From contig NZ_MVIV01000005.1 in the NCBI RefSeq assembly GCF_002072175.1, positions 95,332 to 159,331 on the forward strand: DNA of 64,000 bases, given 5' to 3'. This stretch comes from Actinomyces gaoshouyii (GTDB lineage: Bacteria; Actinomycetota; Actinomycetes; Actinomycetales; Actinomycetaceae). Each line of letters starts with the position of its first letter. Position 1 is the stretch's first letter. Positions 47,432 through 57,560 of this stretch are shown piece by piece. The notes beneath the pieces are model-generated. The model saw only the letters and a program-made list of their open reading frames with translations. It was not told the origin of the DNA and did no database searches. Position numbers and translations under genes: made by a program.

Positions 47432-48295
47432 TCACAGCCCCAGGGCGCCGCGCTCGTCGGAGCTGACCCAGCCGGGGCGCTGCTCCAGGGCGCGGAACCA
47501 GCGCGACAGGGCCGGCCAGAAGCTGATCTGGGGCGCCTCGCCGCCCGGGTAGGACTGGCGGCCGCCGTACTCGTAGGCCTGGACGGTGGTGAACAGGCGG
47601 ATGTCGGAGCCGGTGGGCTCGGTGCCGCACAGGAACTGGCCGATGGACACGAGCGAGGACAGCGGTGGTAGATCCACCAGTGTCATGCCGCCCTCGCGAG
47701 AGGGGTGCATGCGGGTGGCGCGCGCGAGCATCGTGTCGACGACGTCGAAGGCCACGAGCACGCCCTGCGCGGCCACGGCCGCCTCAGCCTCGTCCTCGCA
47801 GTGGGTGGCGACGGCGTGGCCGCGGTTGATGTGCTCACCGATCCACTCGTCCCAGGCATCAGTGGAGTTGCGGCGGTTCAAGGGGTAGAGGTCCGGGGCC
47901 CCCTCGCGGTGCAGGTCCCACCAGGCTGTGGCGAGGTCGAACAGAAGCGTGCCGGAGTCGTCGGACACGACCTGCCCGGTGGTGGTGTCCACGAGGGCCG
48001 GGACGGTGGGGGGCGGGGCGTAGCCGGGGGTGGTGGCGTAGACCTCGGCCAGGGAGCGGGCGCCCAGGACGGCATCGGTACCGGGCTCGCCATCGGGGCC
48101 GGTGAACTCCCAGAAACCATCCTCCCCCCGGTCGTAGCACATGGACAGCGCGATGGCCTGGGTCAGGCCCAGCACGCGCCGGGCGATGAGGACCCTGCGC
48201 GACCAGGGGCATGATGGCGAGGCGACGAGCCGGTAGCGGCCCGCCTCGACGGGCAGATCGTCGGCGGAGAAGCGGTGCGAGGTGGCGATGGCCAT
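47432..48295 (-). CDS. Xi-class glutathione S-transferase-like (glutathionyl-hydroquinone reductase) protein
   Basis: A 287-residue protein of the YqjG/PcpF family. The thioredoxin-like N-terminal domain has SPSCPWSRRVLIARRVLGL with catalytic Cys in CPW. Further on, VSDDSGTLLFDL is the thiol-binding S-x-T region, and a helical C-terminal domain ends with YEYGGRQSYPGGEAPQ. Family enzymes reduce thiol-quinone adducts. Actinobacteria usually use mycothiol, so the thiol here is uncertain. ATG 48295 has GGGAG 6 nt upstream. Confidence 0.8.
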   Translation of the reverse strand: MAIATSHRFSADDLPVEAGRYRLVASPSCPWSRRVLIARRVLGLTQAIALSMCYDRGEDGFWEFTGPDGEPGTDAVLGARSLAEVYATTPGYAPPPTVPALVDTTTGQVVSDDSGTLLFDLATAWWDLHREGAPDLYPLNRRNSTDAWDEWIGEHINRGHAVATHCEDEAEAAVAAQGVLVAFDVVDTMLARATRMHPSREGGMTLVDLPPLSSLVSIGQFLCGTEPTGSDIRLFTTVQAYEYGGRQSYPGGEAPQISFWPALSRWFRALEQRPGWVSSDERGALGL

Positions 48296-48455
48296 GAGAA
48301 CTCCCTGTGCTCGGTGCGCGGCGGAGGGCGACGTCACCCCCACAGGGACATGGTCCCCCAGTTCGCGAGCCCTGTCATGCGGTCCGCGCAGTGTTTGCGG
48401 CGCTCATCGGTGGCCCTGCCCACGATCCCCCGCCGGACGACAACCGCGTCGCCCA

Positions 48456-51400
48456 CTAGGCCAGGGCCGGGGCCACCTCGTCGACGAAGGCCAGCGCATC
48501 GCTGCCCTCCCATGCCGGATCGGCCAGGAGCTCGCGGACGCGCTCGCAGGCGCGGCGCGCCTGATCACGCTCATCGAGCTCCATGAGCGCGCGGATCATG
48601 CGGGTCAGCGACTCCGCTGCGGCCTGGCGGTCGTCCTTGGCCATGAATCCCTCGACAGCGGCCTCGCAGTACGGGACGACCTCCGAGTCATGGCCGACGC
48701 GCCCCAGGATGAACGCATAGGCGTCGTGCCAGGCGCCGCGCTCCCAGGCCCGGTCCTTCCCGGAGAAGGACTCCACGAGCAGCTCGCGCGACTCCTCCAT
48801 GAGGATGCGCGCCTCGTCAAGATGCTCGGCGGCCTCGTCCCGGCCGGGCGCGTCAACGATGGCGCGGGCGGCCTCGCGAAGGGAGCGAGAGCGGTGGCGC
48901 TTGCCGCCCTCAGTGCCTGTGCCATGGAGGTCTGCGATCTGGCGGTGCAGGTCGGCGGTGGTGGCGTTGTCGCCGAGGTCGGCGGCGGCCGTTACCGCGG
49001 TGGTCAGCTGTTCGATGGCCCTGTCCACGTGGCCGTCGCGCACAAGGATCCGGGCAGCGGCGGTGGCGTTGTCGACGGCGCCCCGGCTCTCCCCCATGTC
49101 GGACTGCGCGGAGGCGAGCAGGCCCCGGACGTAGAGCTCGACGCCGGGGGCGTCGATGGCGCCCAGTTCGGACAGGGCTGCGGAGAAGGCCTCGACGGCC
49201 TCGGCGGGACGGCCGTCCTGCGCCAGGGCGCGGCCCAGTGAGACCGTGGCCAGTGGGCCGCTCACGGGGGCCTTGAGAGCGGTGAGCGCGTCGGCCGCCT
49301 CGCGCCGCTGCTCCAGCGAGACGCTGGTGGCGTGATCGGCGGCGGTGGTCTCGGCGAGGAGAGTGCGGGCGGTCACGGCGGCGAGCACGGGAGTGCGATC
49401 GTGACGGCGCAGGACGCCGTCAGCCAGGTCGCTGGCGCGATGCGGGAAGCCGGCCTCGTTGAGGCGCCGGGCCCGCAGGAGGTCGAGGTCGTCGGCGGGA
49501 TGGTCGCCGTGGAACCCCTCGGGGACGGCGTCGAGGATCCACTCGAAGAGCGCGATGGCGGCATCGGCGCCATCGGGGTCGGACAGCGCCGAGAGGACCT
49601 GGGCGAGATCGGCGGCGGTGTTGCCCATCTGGACGAGGCGGCGGTACTCGGTGCCCTGGACGGCGCTGTCGCGCTTGCCGGCGCGCTCCAGCGCGCCGAG
49701 GCGCTCCAGGGAGTCCTGGACGAGCCCCCACAGGGCCTCCAGGTAGTGATGGGCGCGTTCGGACAGGGCGGCGGCGCGGACGGCGTCGAGGCCCTCGCCC
49801 TCGGGGACGTCCGCGGCGTCGGCCGCGAACTCGTCGCGCAGGCTGAGGATGTCCAGGCGCAGGAAGCCGAGCTCGCCGTCGCGCGCCCCGATGGAGGAGC
49901 GCATGCGGTGGCGCTCACGGATGGCGCCCTGGTGGTCGCGCAGGAGGCGCTTGGCGTCGGCGCGCAGGAAGGCGGTCTCGATCTGCAAGTTGGCGGGGCC
50001 CGGCCAGTCCGCCTCGAGGATCCCGCCGGCGGCCACGCGGTCGACGACGACGAATCCATCCAGGTCCGCGCCGAGCCTGGCCAGCGAACGCGAGTAGCGC
50101 AGGACGGCATCCTTGGGGCCGTAGACGGGCATGACGGGCTTGATCTCGAGCTCGGGGTAGGGGCCCTCGAGGTCGGGGGCCAAGGTGTCCTCCATGATCG
50201 GCTCGGGCTTGCAGCGGCTCCCCACACCGGAGGGGGTGGCGGGCACGAGCTGCTCGGGCAGGACGGTCGGGGCCACGGCAGCGCCGGGGGCGCTCTGGGC
50301 GCTGACGGCCTCCGGGGAGCCGGGAACGCTCGGCGCGTGGGGCGCGCTGCCGGCACTGCCCGCGTCGGAGCCGGGCTCCGCGATCGGCGCGGGCAGCGGG
50401 GCATGCGCCGGGGACGCTGGGGAGGCGGGCGCCAGGATCGGGCCAGTCACCAGCGTATCTGCGGGCGGCGCGGACTGGGTCGCGGGCGCGCAGACGCTCC
50501 TCGGAACTGACGGAGTCCCGGCGCTACTGGCGGCCAGGGGATCGGAGCTCGTGGCATCCGGCGGGGTGGTCGGGGTCCTCAAATCGGCGAAATCGGCGAC
50601 ATCGGCCAGGATGGCGGGAGCGGTCAGGGCCGGGGCGGGCGCCGGGGAGACCAGTGGTGGCGGGGGCGGGACGGGGCCCGGCGGCGGCGCGGGGGCCTCG
50701 CCCGCCGGGGCGGCCTGAGTGTACTGGGCCAAGCGGGCAGCCTGGGCGGCCTCGGCCGCCCGCGCCACCCTGACCCAATTGGGGACGGTGCCCCTCTTCG
50801 AGGAGGCCGGGGACGGCGATGCCACGTACCCGTATGCGACGGGCGAGGCGGCTGGTCGGGACGGAGCGCCGGCACGATCGGCGGCCCCCTCGACGGGGGT
50901 GATCTCCTCGGCGGAGAACTCATTGGCGACCCGCTGCACGATCGAGCGGCGGACCGGACCGCTGAAGGCCTGGGCGGCGATGCCGTCCGGGCGCGCCACC
51001 TCAGGGGAGGGGGCCGCGGGGCCGGCGGGAGCAGCCGGGCTCGCCGAAACGGTCACTGGCTGGTGCGGCGCCGTCGGAACATCCTCGACCAATTCGTGAG
51101 CGGTCGTGGAGGGAGGGCGCTCATCGCCGCTGCTGGGCGCGGTCGGCACGGAGTCGGGCATAAGGACGCCGCCGCGGCCGCCCGGTCCGAGCGCGGGGAC
51201 GCGGGCGTGGCCTCTGGCGGGGGTGGCGGGAGTCATGTCCGTCGGCCCGGCGATGCTCTCCTGGCCCGGCTGGGGCGGTGGCGCCGTCCGGGCCATCTGC
51301 GCTGAGACGGCCGACGGCGCGGACGAGGGCGCCGCCTGGGCGGAGGCAGCGGAGAGCGTGCCGACGGCGCCCTCGGAACCGGCGGCGCCCGCCTTTCCGG

Positions 51401-52811
51401 CCGAGCCCGTGATGCCCCCGGTCTCCTTCGCGCCGATGCTCGCCTGCCCACCGGCCGGGGTGGCGGGGGACATCGCGGCGGCCCGCGCTTCCCCCTTGAG
51501 GGAGGCCGCGTCAATGCCGACCTCGCCGGACTGGCTGCCGAAGGTGGCGGCCCAGGCGTCATTCTCACGACGGCTGCGCTGGTCGTCGGGGTCGAGCAGG
51601 CCGGCGAGGCGCGAGACGTGGGCGCTGTGGGGCGGATTCTCGTCGAGGGGCTCCGTGCCGGGATGCTCGGAGTCGGCCGAGGGCAGGACGATCCCGCCGT
51701 CGCCGATGACGGGACGGGCCAGGTCGCGATCGAGCTGTTCGGAGATGGTGCGGTTGCCGTTGCGGCGGTCGTAGAGGCCGGCCAGGCGGCGGGCCCAGGC
51801 CTCCATGTCGACGCGCGCCTGGGCGATGCGCACGACCGCCGGGATGCCCGGATCGGGGCACCAGGTGGCCTGGACGGGAGCGTCGGCGCCGAGGATCTCG
51901 TTGCCCCATCCCGCGGCCTCGGCCTCGCGCAGCACGAGGGCCGCTCCGCGCAGGGCCGTCAGGAGGACCTCGCCGGACTCCGCCGTCGGGAGCCAGCCGA
52001 GGTGGCGGCGCAGGAGGGTGAGCGCGCGGTCGGGCTTGCCGGACAGGGCGAGGTACTGCCAGTGCAGGGCTATCGAGCGCAGGCTGCCCGGGCTGGACTC
52101 CTGGGCCCGGTAGGCGTGCAGGTGGGCGTTCCAGGCCGCTGCCGGGCGGCCCGAGGCCAGGAGGGCGAGGAGGGAGGCGGCGCGGACGGTCTCGCGCATC
52201 GGCCCCACGCCCACGTCGCCGCTGAGGATCGGGGCGGCGGTGGACACCGCGAGGTCCCACTCCTCGTTGCGAGTGGCCCAATCGATCTCGAGGAGGGGCT
52301 GGTAGATGTCGCGGGCCGGGTCCTCCTCGGGCTCGGCGCGCCGCCACTGCGCGAGGGCCTTGGCGGCCTCATCCTCGCGGCCCAGGAGGGAGGCGACCTT
52401 GGAGCGCTGCCCGTAGATGCCCCGCATCGCACCGCCCTGGGAGGAGTGGAAGGCCTCGACCTTGCGCGTGAGGAACCGCAGCTGCTCCACCGAGACCGCG
52501 GGATTGCTCGCGGCGACCGCCACCGCCCACGTGCAGTCCCAGGTCAGAGTGCGCAACGCCTCGGAGCTGAACAGCTCGGGCCGCTGGGAGAACCGGGCGA
52601 GGCTCCAGTTGAGCGGGTCCAGCGCCCGCCACTGCTCGTTGCCCAGGAAGTACTCGCGGGTGAGGGCGACCCGGGAGGAGACCTGGAGGACCTCGGCGCC
52701 AAGGGCATCCGCCCAGGTGACGGCCTCGGCCGTCAGCGCTGACACGGCCGGCGTGTGCTCCAGGCCGGCCGTATGTGCGAGCCTGGCGGTGATGTCCTCG
52801 CGGGTTGTCAT
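48456..52811 (-). CDS. Giant TPR-repeat protein with Ala/Pro-rich linker, 1451 aa
   Basis: No family is recognised with confidence. Residues 1-~375 are helical-repeat-like (ALRGAALVLREAEAAG, AAWNAHLHAYRAQ), without signal peptide or transmembrane segment. Residues ~375-860 are low-complexity Ala/Pro/Ser/Gly sequence with few charged residues, probably disordered. Residues ~880-1451 are again tetratricopeptide-like (EAVEAFSAALSELGAI, AIEQLTTAVTAAADLGDNA, DRQAAAESLTRMIRALMEL). It is likely a cytosolic scaffold. GAAGGA precedes ATG 52811. The 599-bp region upstream (52812-53410) contains no gene I can support. A TATCCT hexamer near 53085 is a possible promoter for this gene. Confidence 0.75.
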   Translation of the reverse strand: MTTREDITARLAHTAGLEHTPAVSALTAEAVTWADALGAEVLQVSSRVALTREYFLGNEQWRALDPLNWSLARFSQRPELFSSEALRTLTWDCTWAVAVAASNPAVSVEQLRFLTRKVEAFHSSQGGAMRGIYGQRSKVASLLGREDEAAKALAQWRRAEPEEDPARDIYQPLLEIDWATRNEEWDLAVSTAAPILSGDVGVGPMRETVRAASLLALLASGRPAAAWNAHLHAYRAQESSPGSLRSIALHWQYLALSGKPDRALTLLRRHLGWLPTAESGEVLLTALRGAALVLREAEAAGWGNEILGADAPVQATWCPDPGIPAVVRIAQARVDMEAWARRLAGLYDRRNGNRTISEQLDRDLARPVIGDGGIVLPSADSEHPGTEPLDENPPHSAHVSRLAGLLDPDDQRSRRENDAWAATFGSQSGEVGIDAASLKGEARAAAMSPATPAGGQASIGAKETGGITGSAGKAGAAGSEGAVGTLSAASAQAAPSSAPSAVSAQMARTAPPPQPGQESIAGPTDMTPATPARGHARVPALGPGGRGGVLMPDSVPTAPSSGDERPPSTTAHELVEDVPTAPHQPVTVSASPAAPAGPAAPSPEVARPDGIAAQAFSGPVRRSIVQRVANEFSAEEITPVEGAADRAGAPSRPAASPVAYGYVASPSPASSKRGTVPNWVRVARAAEAAQAARLAQYTQAAPAGEAPAPPPGPVPPPPPLVSPAPAPALTAPAILADVADFADLRTPTTPPDATSSDPLAASSAGTPSVPRSVCAPATQSAPPADTLVTGPILAPASPASPAHAPLPAPIAEPGSDAGSAGSAPHAPSVPGSPEAVSAQSAPGAAVAPTVLPEQLVPATPSGVGSRCKPEPIMEDTLAPDLEGPYPELEIKPVMPVYGPKDAVLRYSRSLARLGADLDGFVVVDRVAAGGILEADWPGPANLQIETAFLRADAKRLLRDHQGAIRERHRMRSSIGARDGELGFLRLDILSLRDEFAADAADVPEGEGLDAVRAAALSERAHHYLEALWGLVQDSLERLGALERAGKRDSAVQGTEYRRLVQMGNTAADLAQVLSALSDPDGADAAIALFEWILDAVPEGFHGDHPADDLDLLRARRLNEAGFPHRASDLADGVLRRHDRTPVLAAVTARTLLAETTAADHATSVSLEQRREAADALTALKAPVSGPLATVSLGRALAQDGRPAEAVEAFSAALSELGAIDAPGVELYVRGLLASAQSDMGESRGAVDNATAAARILVRDGHVDRAIEQLTTAVTAAADLGDNATTADLHRQIADLHGTGTEGGKRHRSRSLREAARAIVDAPGRDEAAEHLDEARILMEESRELLVESFSGKDRAWERGAWHDAYAFILGRVGHDSEVVPYCEAAVEGFMAKDDRQAAAESLTRMIRALMELDERDQARRACERVRELLADPAWEGSDALAFVDEVAPALA

Positions 52812-53410
52812 GATGGTCCTTCCGATGGCGGTCAGGGCGGCTCAGGAAGCCGACGGGAGGTCATGGCGGGAGGGGATCCGGCCCCGTTATCCCGGCACCG
52901 GGGGCGGCGCGGGATGCGCCCGGGAAGCCCGGAAGGCCGGAGAGGACGGGAACCCGCCGGGACGCCCGGGCCGAGACGAGAGGATCGGAGGGCCCTCGGG
53001 CATCTGACGATACGCCGAAAGACCGGGCCCGGGGGCGCCGATCAGCCCTCCTTCGTGATATTCCCGTGACGTATGGGGCAGAGGATACTCTGGTTGCGTT
53101 TTGATCACAGGCGACCGGCCTCGACACCCGTTCTGTGATCCGCGTCGCAGAGTGCGCCACGGAGTGAGAGGCCCGACGCGGCGGCCCATCACTGGCGAGG
53201 GGGCATGCGCGCCTACCAGGGATAACGCCGCCATGAGCCCCTCCCTCCTGCGCGAATCATGCTGCTGCTCGACGATGGGGTCTCGCCCGGGATCGCGCGT
53301 CATCAGACCCCTCGTAGGGAGGGTATCGGGGAATACCGCCGTTCAGGCCGGGATGTGATTAGTCGGGCATTCGCTCGCGTCAAGTCGACACCCCGGCCGG
53401 CAGGACACGA

Positions 53411-54529
53411 TCAGAACTCGATGATGGCGGTGCGGGACGGATCCAGTCCCAGGCGGACCCTCGTGCCAACCCCGTTCGCCGACCCGTTGCCCCCGCCCGC
53501 CCCAGCAGCGACGACGGCCGGCCCACCAGGGACATCGAGGGAGACATCCACCTCGATCCCGCCTCGGCGCATCCGCCTGGCGAGCACCGTCCCGCTCGCC
53601 CCCGGAAGCTCCGCGGAGCCGCGCGTCCCAGCGCCATCGGCTCCCGGTCCGCCCTCCTGCGGGCCGACGATGCTCAGCGCCCCTGGGGCGAGCGCCAGCC
53701 CGACGCCGGCTCCGTCTAGCCGCGACCCCCGCGCGCCCGGCCGGTCGCCCGCGAGCAGACTCCCCCAGCCCAGGGCCTCGGCCTGCTCGCGGGCGAGGAT
53801 CGGGGCGAAGCCGAGGAAGGCCGCGACGCCCGCGCTGCCCGGATCGGCCCACAGCGCCTCGGGGGCGGCCAGGCGCGAGAGCCGTCCGGCCTCCATGACA
53901 CCAACCTCATCCGCGACGGTCATCGCCTCGTCCTGGTCGTGGGTGACGTAGAGGGCGGTGGCGCCATGCTCGGTGAGGATGGCGCGCAGGTCGCCGGCGA
54001 GCTGCTCGCGCAGAGCGCGGTCGAGCGCGGACAGGGGCTCGTCGAGCAGCAGGAGCCGGGGCCGGGGCGCGAGAGCTCGAGCCAGGGCGACGCGCTGCGC
54101 CTGCCCGCCGGACAGGGTGGTGATGGGCCGCGCCGCGTAGCCGGGCAGACCGACGAGATCGAGCATCTCGGCGACGCGGCGCGCCCGCTGGGCCCGGGTC
54201 ATGCCCGTCAACCCGTAGCCGACGTTCCCGGCGACGTCCCGGAAGGGGAAGAGCTGACCCTCCTGGAACATGAGCCCGAATCCGCGCTTGTGCACCGGGG
54301 TGGCGACGACGTCGCGCCCGTCCCAGCGGATGGCGCCGGCCGCAACGGGCTCCAGGCCTGCCACGGCACGCAGCAACGAGGACTTGCCCGACCCGGAGGC
54401 CCCCAGGAGCGCGGTGATCCGCCCGGAGGGGATCTCCAGGCCGACGCCGTCGACGGCCACCACCGGCCCAGCGCCCCGGCCTGCGGAGTAGACCACCCGC
54501 AGCCCGTCGATGCTCAGTCCGTCTGCCAT
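53411..54529 (-). CDS. thiQ: Thiamine ABC transporter ATP-binding protein
   Basis: A 372-residue ATPase. Walker A GASGSGKSS is at 43-51, the signature is LSGGQAQRVALARAL and Walker B is LLLLDEPLSALD, with ThiQ-like FGLMFQEGQLFPFRDVAGNVGYGL. The C-terminal ~130 residues form an extra TOBE-like domain longer than in E. coli ThiQ. ATG 54529 has GGGAGG and overlaps the permease 3' end by 16 nt. It belongs to the TPP-riboswitch operon thiB-thiP-thiQ, which sets the substrate. By sequence alone it could be an iron or sulfate ATPase. Confidence 0.83.
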   Translation of the reverse strand: MADGLSIDGLRVVYSAGRGAGPVVAVDGVGLEIPSGRITALLGASGSGKSSLLRAVAGLEPVAAGAIRWDGRDVVATPVHKRGFGLMFQEGQLFPFRDVAGNVGYGLTGMTRAQRARRVAEMLDLVGLPGYAARPITTLSGGQAQRVALARALAPRPRLLLLDEPLSALDRALREQLAGDLRAILTEHGATALYVTHDQDEAMTVADEVGVMEAGRLSRLAAPEALWADPGSAGVAAFLGFAPILAREQAEALGWGSLLAGDRPGARGSRLDGAGVGLALAPGALSIVGPQEGGPGADGAGTRGSAELPGASGTVLARRMRRGGIEVDVSLDVPGGPAVVAAGAGGGNGSANGVGTRVRLGLDPSRTAIIEF

Positions 54530-56271
54530 AGGGCCTCCCTGCTGGTCGTAGGGGTACCGGGCTCGCCGGGACGCGCGCCTTCGCGGCGCGCCCAGCGGTT
54601 CTGCAACCACTCGCAGCCGAGCATGAGGACGGCGGTGCCGACGGCCAGGATGACACCGGCGGCCAAGCCCATCCCCTGGTTCTGCGCGCCAGGACGGCCG
54701 ATGAGACGGTAGAGCACCACGGGAAGGGTCGGCTCGGTGGGGCGAGCGAGGAACGAGGTCGCCCCGAACTCCCCCAGGCTCGTGGCCAGGGCGAATCCGG
54801 CGGCGAGGCCCCCGGCGCGCGCCAGGTGCGGGCCATCGACGGTGAGCAGGACGCGCCCCGGACCGGCACCGAGGGCGGCAGCGGCCTCGCGCTGCTGGGA
54901 ATCGATGGCTCGCAGGGCCGGCAGGAGGGTGCGCACCACGAGCGGCACGGCCACGACGGCCTGGGCGAGCGGCAGGATCCACCATGACGCCGTCAGGCCC
55001 GTGGGGGCGAGGGTGATGAGGAAGCCGAAGCCGACCGTCACGGCGGACACGCCCAGCGGCAGCATGAAGGCGGCGTCGAGGAGCGAGACGGCACGGGCCA
55101 GGGCGCGGCTGCGGGGGCTGCGCGAGACCACGAGGCTCACCGCGCTGCCCACCGCGAGCGCGATCGCGGCCGCCACGACGGCCGCGCGCAGGGAGGTGGC
55201 GGCGGCCTCCCAGACGGTGACGAGCAGGGCGCCCCCCTGGCCGCGCGTGCCCAGGTCCGTGTAGTTCGCCAGAGTCCACCGCCCGCCCCGGCGCAGGGAG
55301 CGGACCACGAGCACGAGCACGGGGGCGGCCAGGAGCCCCCCGATGGTGACGGCGGTGAGCGCGAGCGCGGGGACGTCGGCACGGCGCAGCGGGGTGGCGG
55401 GCACGTCGAGGCGCAGGCGGAGCCGGGCGGTGGAGGCGGCGCGGGCGCGCTCGGCCCCCCAGAGGGCCGCGGCGATGACGAGGAGCTGGACGACGGACAG
55501 CACGGCGGCCGCGCGCAGGTTCAGGTACTGGGCGGTCTGGACGTAGATCTCGGTCTCGATGGTGCCGATCCCCACCCCGCCCAGGACCAGCACGACCCCG
55601 TAGGCGGTGGCGCAGAACAGGAACGTGAGCGAGGCGGCCGACGCGATCGCGGGGGCGAGACTCGGCAGGGTGACGGTGCGCCAGGCCCGCCACGGCGAGG
55701 CGCCGAGCGCGCGGGCGGCCTCGACGGCGCGGGGGTCGAGCCGGGACCACATGGTGCCCACGGTGCGCACGACGAGCCCGTAGTTGAAGAAGACCAGCGC
55801 GGCGACGACGGCGGTGAGCGTCCCGTCCAGGCCGAGGCCTCCCAGCGGCCCGCCCTTCGTGACCAGTGCGTGGAAGGCGACGCCGACGACGACGCTGGGC
55901 AGTACGAAGGGCACGATAACGATCCCGCACAGGAGGTCGCGCCCCGGGAAGGAGCGCCGGTAGAGAACGAGCGCTCCGGGCACGCCGAGAACGACGCAGA
56001 TCACGGTGGCCGCCGTCGCCTGAGTGAGGGTCTGGGCAAGGATCCGCCAGGTGCGCGGGGCCGTGAGGACCTCGGCGAAGCCGGTGAGGTCGAGGGCGCC
56101 GTCGGGGGCGAGGCCGCGACCCATGAGCGTGGCGACCGGCCAGAAGAACAGCACCGCGAGGAAGGCGAGCGGCACCGCGACCGCCGCCGCCCAACCGATC
56201 GCCTCCCCCGGGGTGCGCGAGGGGCCCGAACGATGAGGCCCGGGCCGAGGGCGGCCCTCCTGGACTACCAT
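54514..56271 (-). CDS. thiP: Thiamine ABC transporter permease, fused two-domain
   Basis: A 585-residue permease with about 12 transmembrane helices in two homologous halves, the ThiP/FbpB arrangement. Each half contains an EAA-type coupling loop (ARALGASPWRAWRTVTLPSLAP in the first, AAAALGAGPGRVLLTVDGPHLA in the second). It forms the channel for ThiB-delivered thiamine. ATG 56271 has GAGGAGC about 7 nt upstream. It is co-directional and close to thiB (124-nt gap) and overlaps thiQ. Confidence 0.85.
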   Translation of the reverse strand: MVVQEGRPRPGPHRSGPSRTPGEAIGWAAAVAVPLAFLAVLFFWPVATLMGRGLAPDGALDLTGFAEVLTAPRTWRILAQTLTQATAATVICVVLGVPGALVLYRRSFPGRDLLCGIVIVPFVLPSVVVGVAFHALVTKGGPLGGLGLDGTLTAVVAALVFFNYGLVVRTVGTMWSRLDPRAVEAARALGASPWRAWRTVTLPSLAPAIASAASLTFLFCATAYGVVLVLGGVGIGTIETEIYVQTAQYLNLRAAAVLSVVQLLVIAAALWGAERARAASTARLRLRLDVPATPLRRADVPALALTAVTIGGLLAAPVLVLVVRSLRRGGRWTLANYTDLGTRGQGGALLVTVWEAAATSLRAAVVAAAIALAVGSAVSLVVSRSPRSRALARAVSLLDAAFMLPLGVSAVTVGFGFLITLAPTGLTASWWILPLAQAVVAVPLVVRTLLPALRAIDSQQREAAAALGAGPGRVLLTVDGPHLARAGGLAAGFALATSLGEFGATSFLARPTEPTLPVVLYRLIGRPGAQNQGMGLAAGVILAVGTAVLMLGCEWLQNRWARREGARPGEPGTPTTSREALWQTD

Positions 56272-56395
56272 CCGCGCTCCTCGTTCCTCGGGGCGCTCCC
56301 GCCGGCCCCGCCACGCCCGCGGAGGGCCGCCCCCACCCCTGCCTGGCGTGGAGGCATCGCCACAGGCGAGAGCCGCCCCGCACCCGGCCCCGGCC

Positions 56396-57502
56396 TCACT
56401 GCCCGACGGCCTCGGTCCAGGCGGCGAGCCAGGTCTCGCGCTTGTCGGCGATGGCGGCGGGATCGAGGGCGAGCGGGGAGGCCGAGAGGGCGCCGAAGGT
56501 CGTCATGGCGGGGCTGAGCGTCGCCTCGGCGCTGACGGGGTACATGTACATCGAGTCGGGGATCGCCGTCTGGACGTCCTTGGTGAGGAGCCATTCGATG
56601 AAGGCCTTGGCGCCGGAGGGGTTCTTGGCGCCGGCCAGGACGCCCGCATACTCGATCTGCCGGAAGGCGGTGGCCGGGACGGAGGCGGTGGTCGACGTCG
56701 TCCCATCGGCGCTGACGGTGGCGGCGGGCGAGGAGGAGTAGGACAGGACGATCGGATAGGCGCCCCTGCCCTCGCCCGCGGAGAAGTCGACGCTGTAAGC
56801 GGCGGTCCAGCCCTCGACGATCTTGGCGCCGTTGGCCACGAGCCGCTTCCAGTAGTCGGCGAAGCCGTCCTCCCCGAAATGCGCGATGGTGGCCAGCAGG
56901 AAGCACAGGCCGGTGGTGGAGGTGGAGGGGTTGATGAGGACGGCGAGCCCCTTGTTCTCGGGCTTGGTGAGATCCTCGAAGGAGGCTGGTGGCGTGAGGC
57001 CGTGATCGGTGAGGTAGGCGACGTCGTAGTTGAGGGCGACCTCGCCGAAATCGATGGGGGCGATGGCGGCGGCGCCGTCCACGAGGTAGTCCTCGGCGCC
57101 GGCGGGCAGGGTGATGGTGGAGGCGGGATCGACCACGCCGCTCGCGGCCAAGCGGGAGATGAATGAGTTGTCGACGCCGAAGAAGGCATCGCCCAGTGGC
57201 GCGTCCTTGGTGAGGACGAGCTGGTTGGCGAGCTCGCCGCCGCTGCCGGACTTCGAGATGGACACCGTCAGGCCGGAGTCCTTCTGGAAGGCGGCGAGGA
57301 GGTCCTCGGGGAGGTTGAAGTCGTCGTGGGTGAGGACGGTGATCGTATTGGCGTCGTCGCCGCCCTTCTTGCCGCAGGCCGTCAGGGCGGTGGCAGCGGT
57401 GACGGCCGCCGAGCCGGCGAGCAGGGCACGACGGGTGAGGATCGGCGCGGGAGCCGTGCGGCGCGGAGCATTGGGGCTGGTCGGGGTGGTCGTAGCGGTC
57501 AT
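56396..57502 (-). CDS. thiB: Thiamine ABC transporter substrate-binding lipoprotein
   Basis: A 368-residue periplasmic-binding-type lipoprotein. LTRRALLAGSAAVTAATALTAC gives an RR-containing signal and lipobox with Cys at about residue 43. The mature part starts NTITVLTHDDFNLPEDLLAAF and contains FGVDNSFISRLAASGVVDP and IDFGEVALNYD, as in ThiB. AGGAGG lies just before ATG 57502. It is directly downstream of a clear TPP riboswitch, which supports thiamine or its phosphates as ligand. Confidence 0.9.
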   Translation of the reverse strand: MTATTTPTSPNAPRRTAPAPILTRRALLAGSAAVTAATALTACGKKGGDDANTITVLTHDDFNLPEDLLAAFQKDSGLTVSISKSGSGGELANQLVLTKDAPLGDAFFGVDNSFISRLAASGVVDPASTITLPAGAEDYLVDGAAAIAPIDFGEVALNYDVAYLTDHGLTPPASFEDLTKPENKGLAVLINPSTSTTGLCFLLATIAHFGEDGFADYWKRLVANGAKIVEGWTAAYSVDFSAGEGRGAYPIVLSYSSSPAATVSADGTTSTTASVPATAFRQIEYAGVLAGAKNPSGAKAFIEWLLTKDVQTAIPDSMYMYPVSAEATLSPAMTTFGALSASPLALDPAAIADKRETWLAAWTEAVGQ

Positions 57503-57560
57503 GGTGCCTCCTGGTCGAGTGCCTGGAGGGCCCGCGCCCGGGCGGCGCGCGGGGAGAACT

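Noticed and set aside
53103..53140. GATCACAG...CTGTGATC inverted repeat upstream of the TPR gene
   Set aside because: Arms are only 8 bp with a 22-nt loop. The half-sites resemble CRP half-sites but in the reverse arrangement. Not strong enough to call.
53411..56383. Apparent 990-residue fusion ending in an ABC ATPase
   Set aside because: The first ~618 residues are the out-of-frame shadow of the thiP permease. The ATPase starts at ATG 54529 with its own GGGAGG site.
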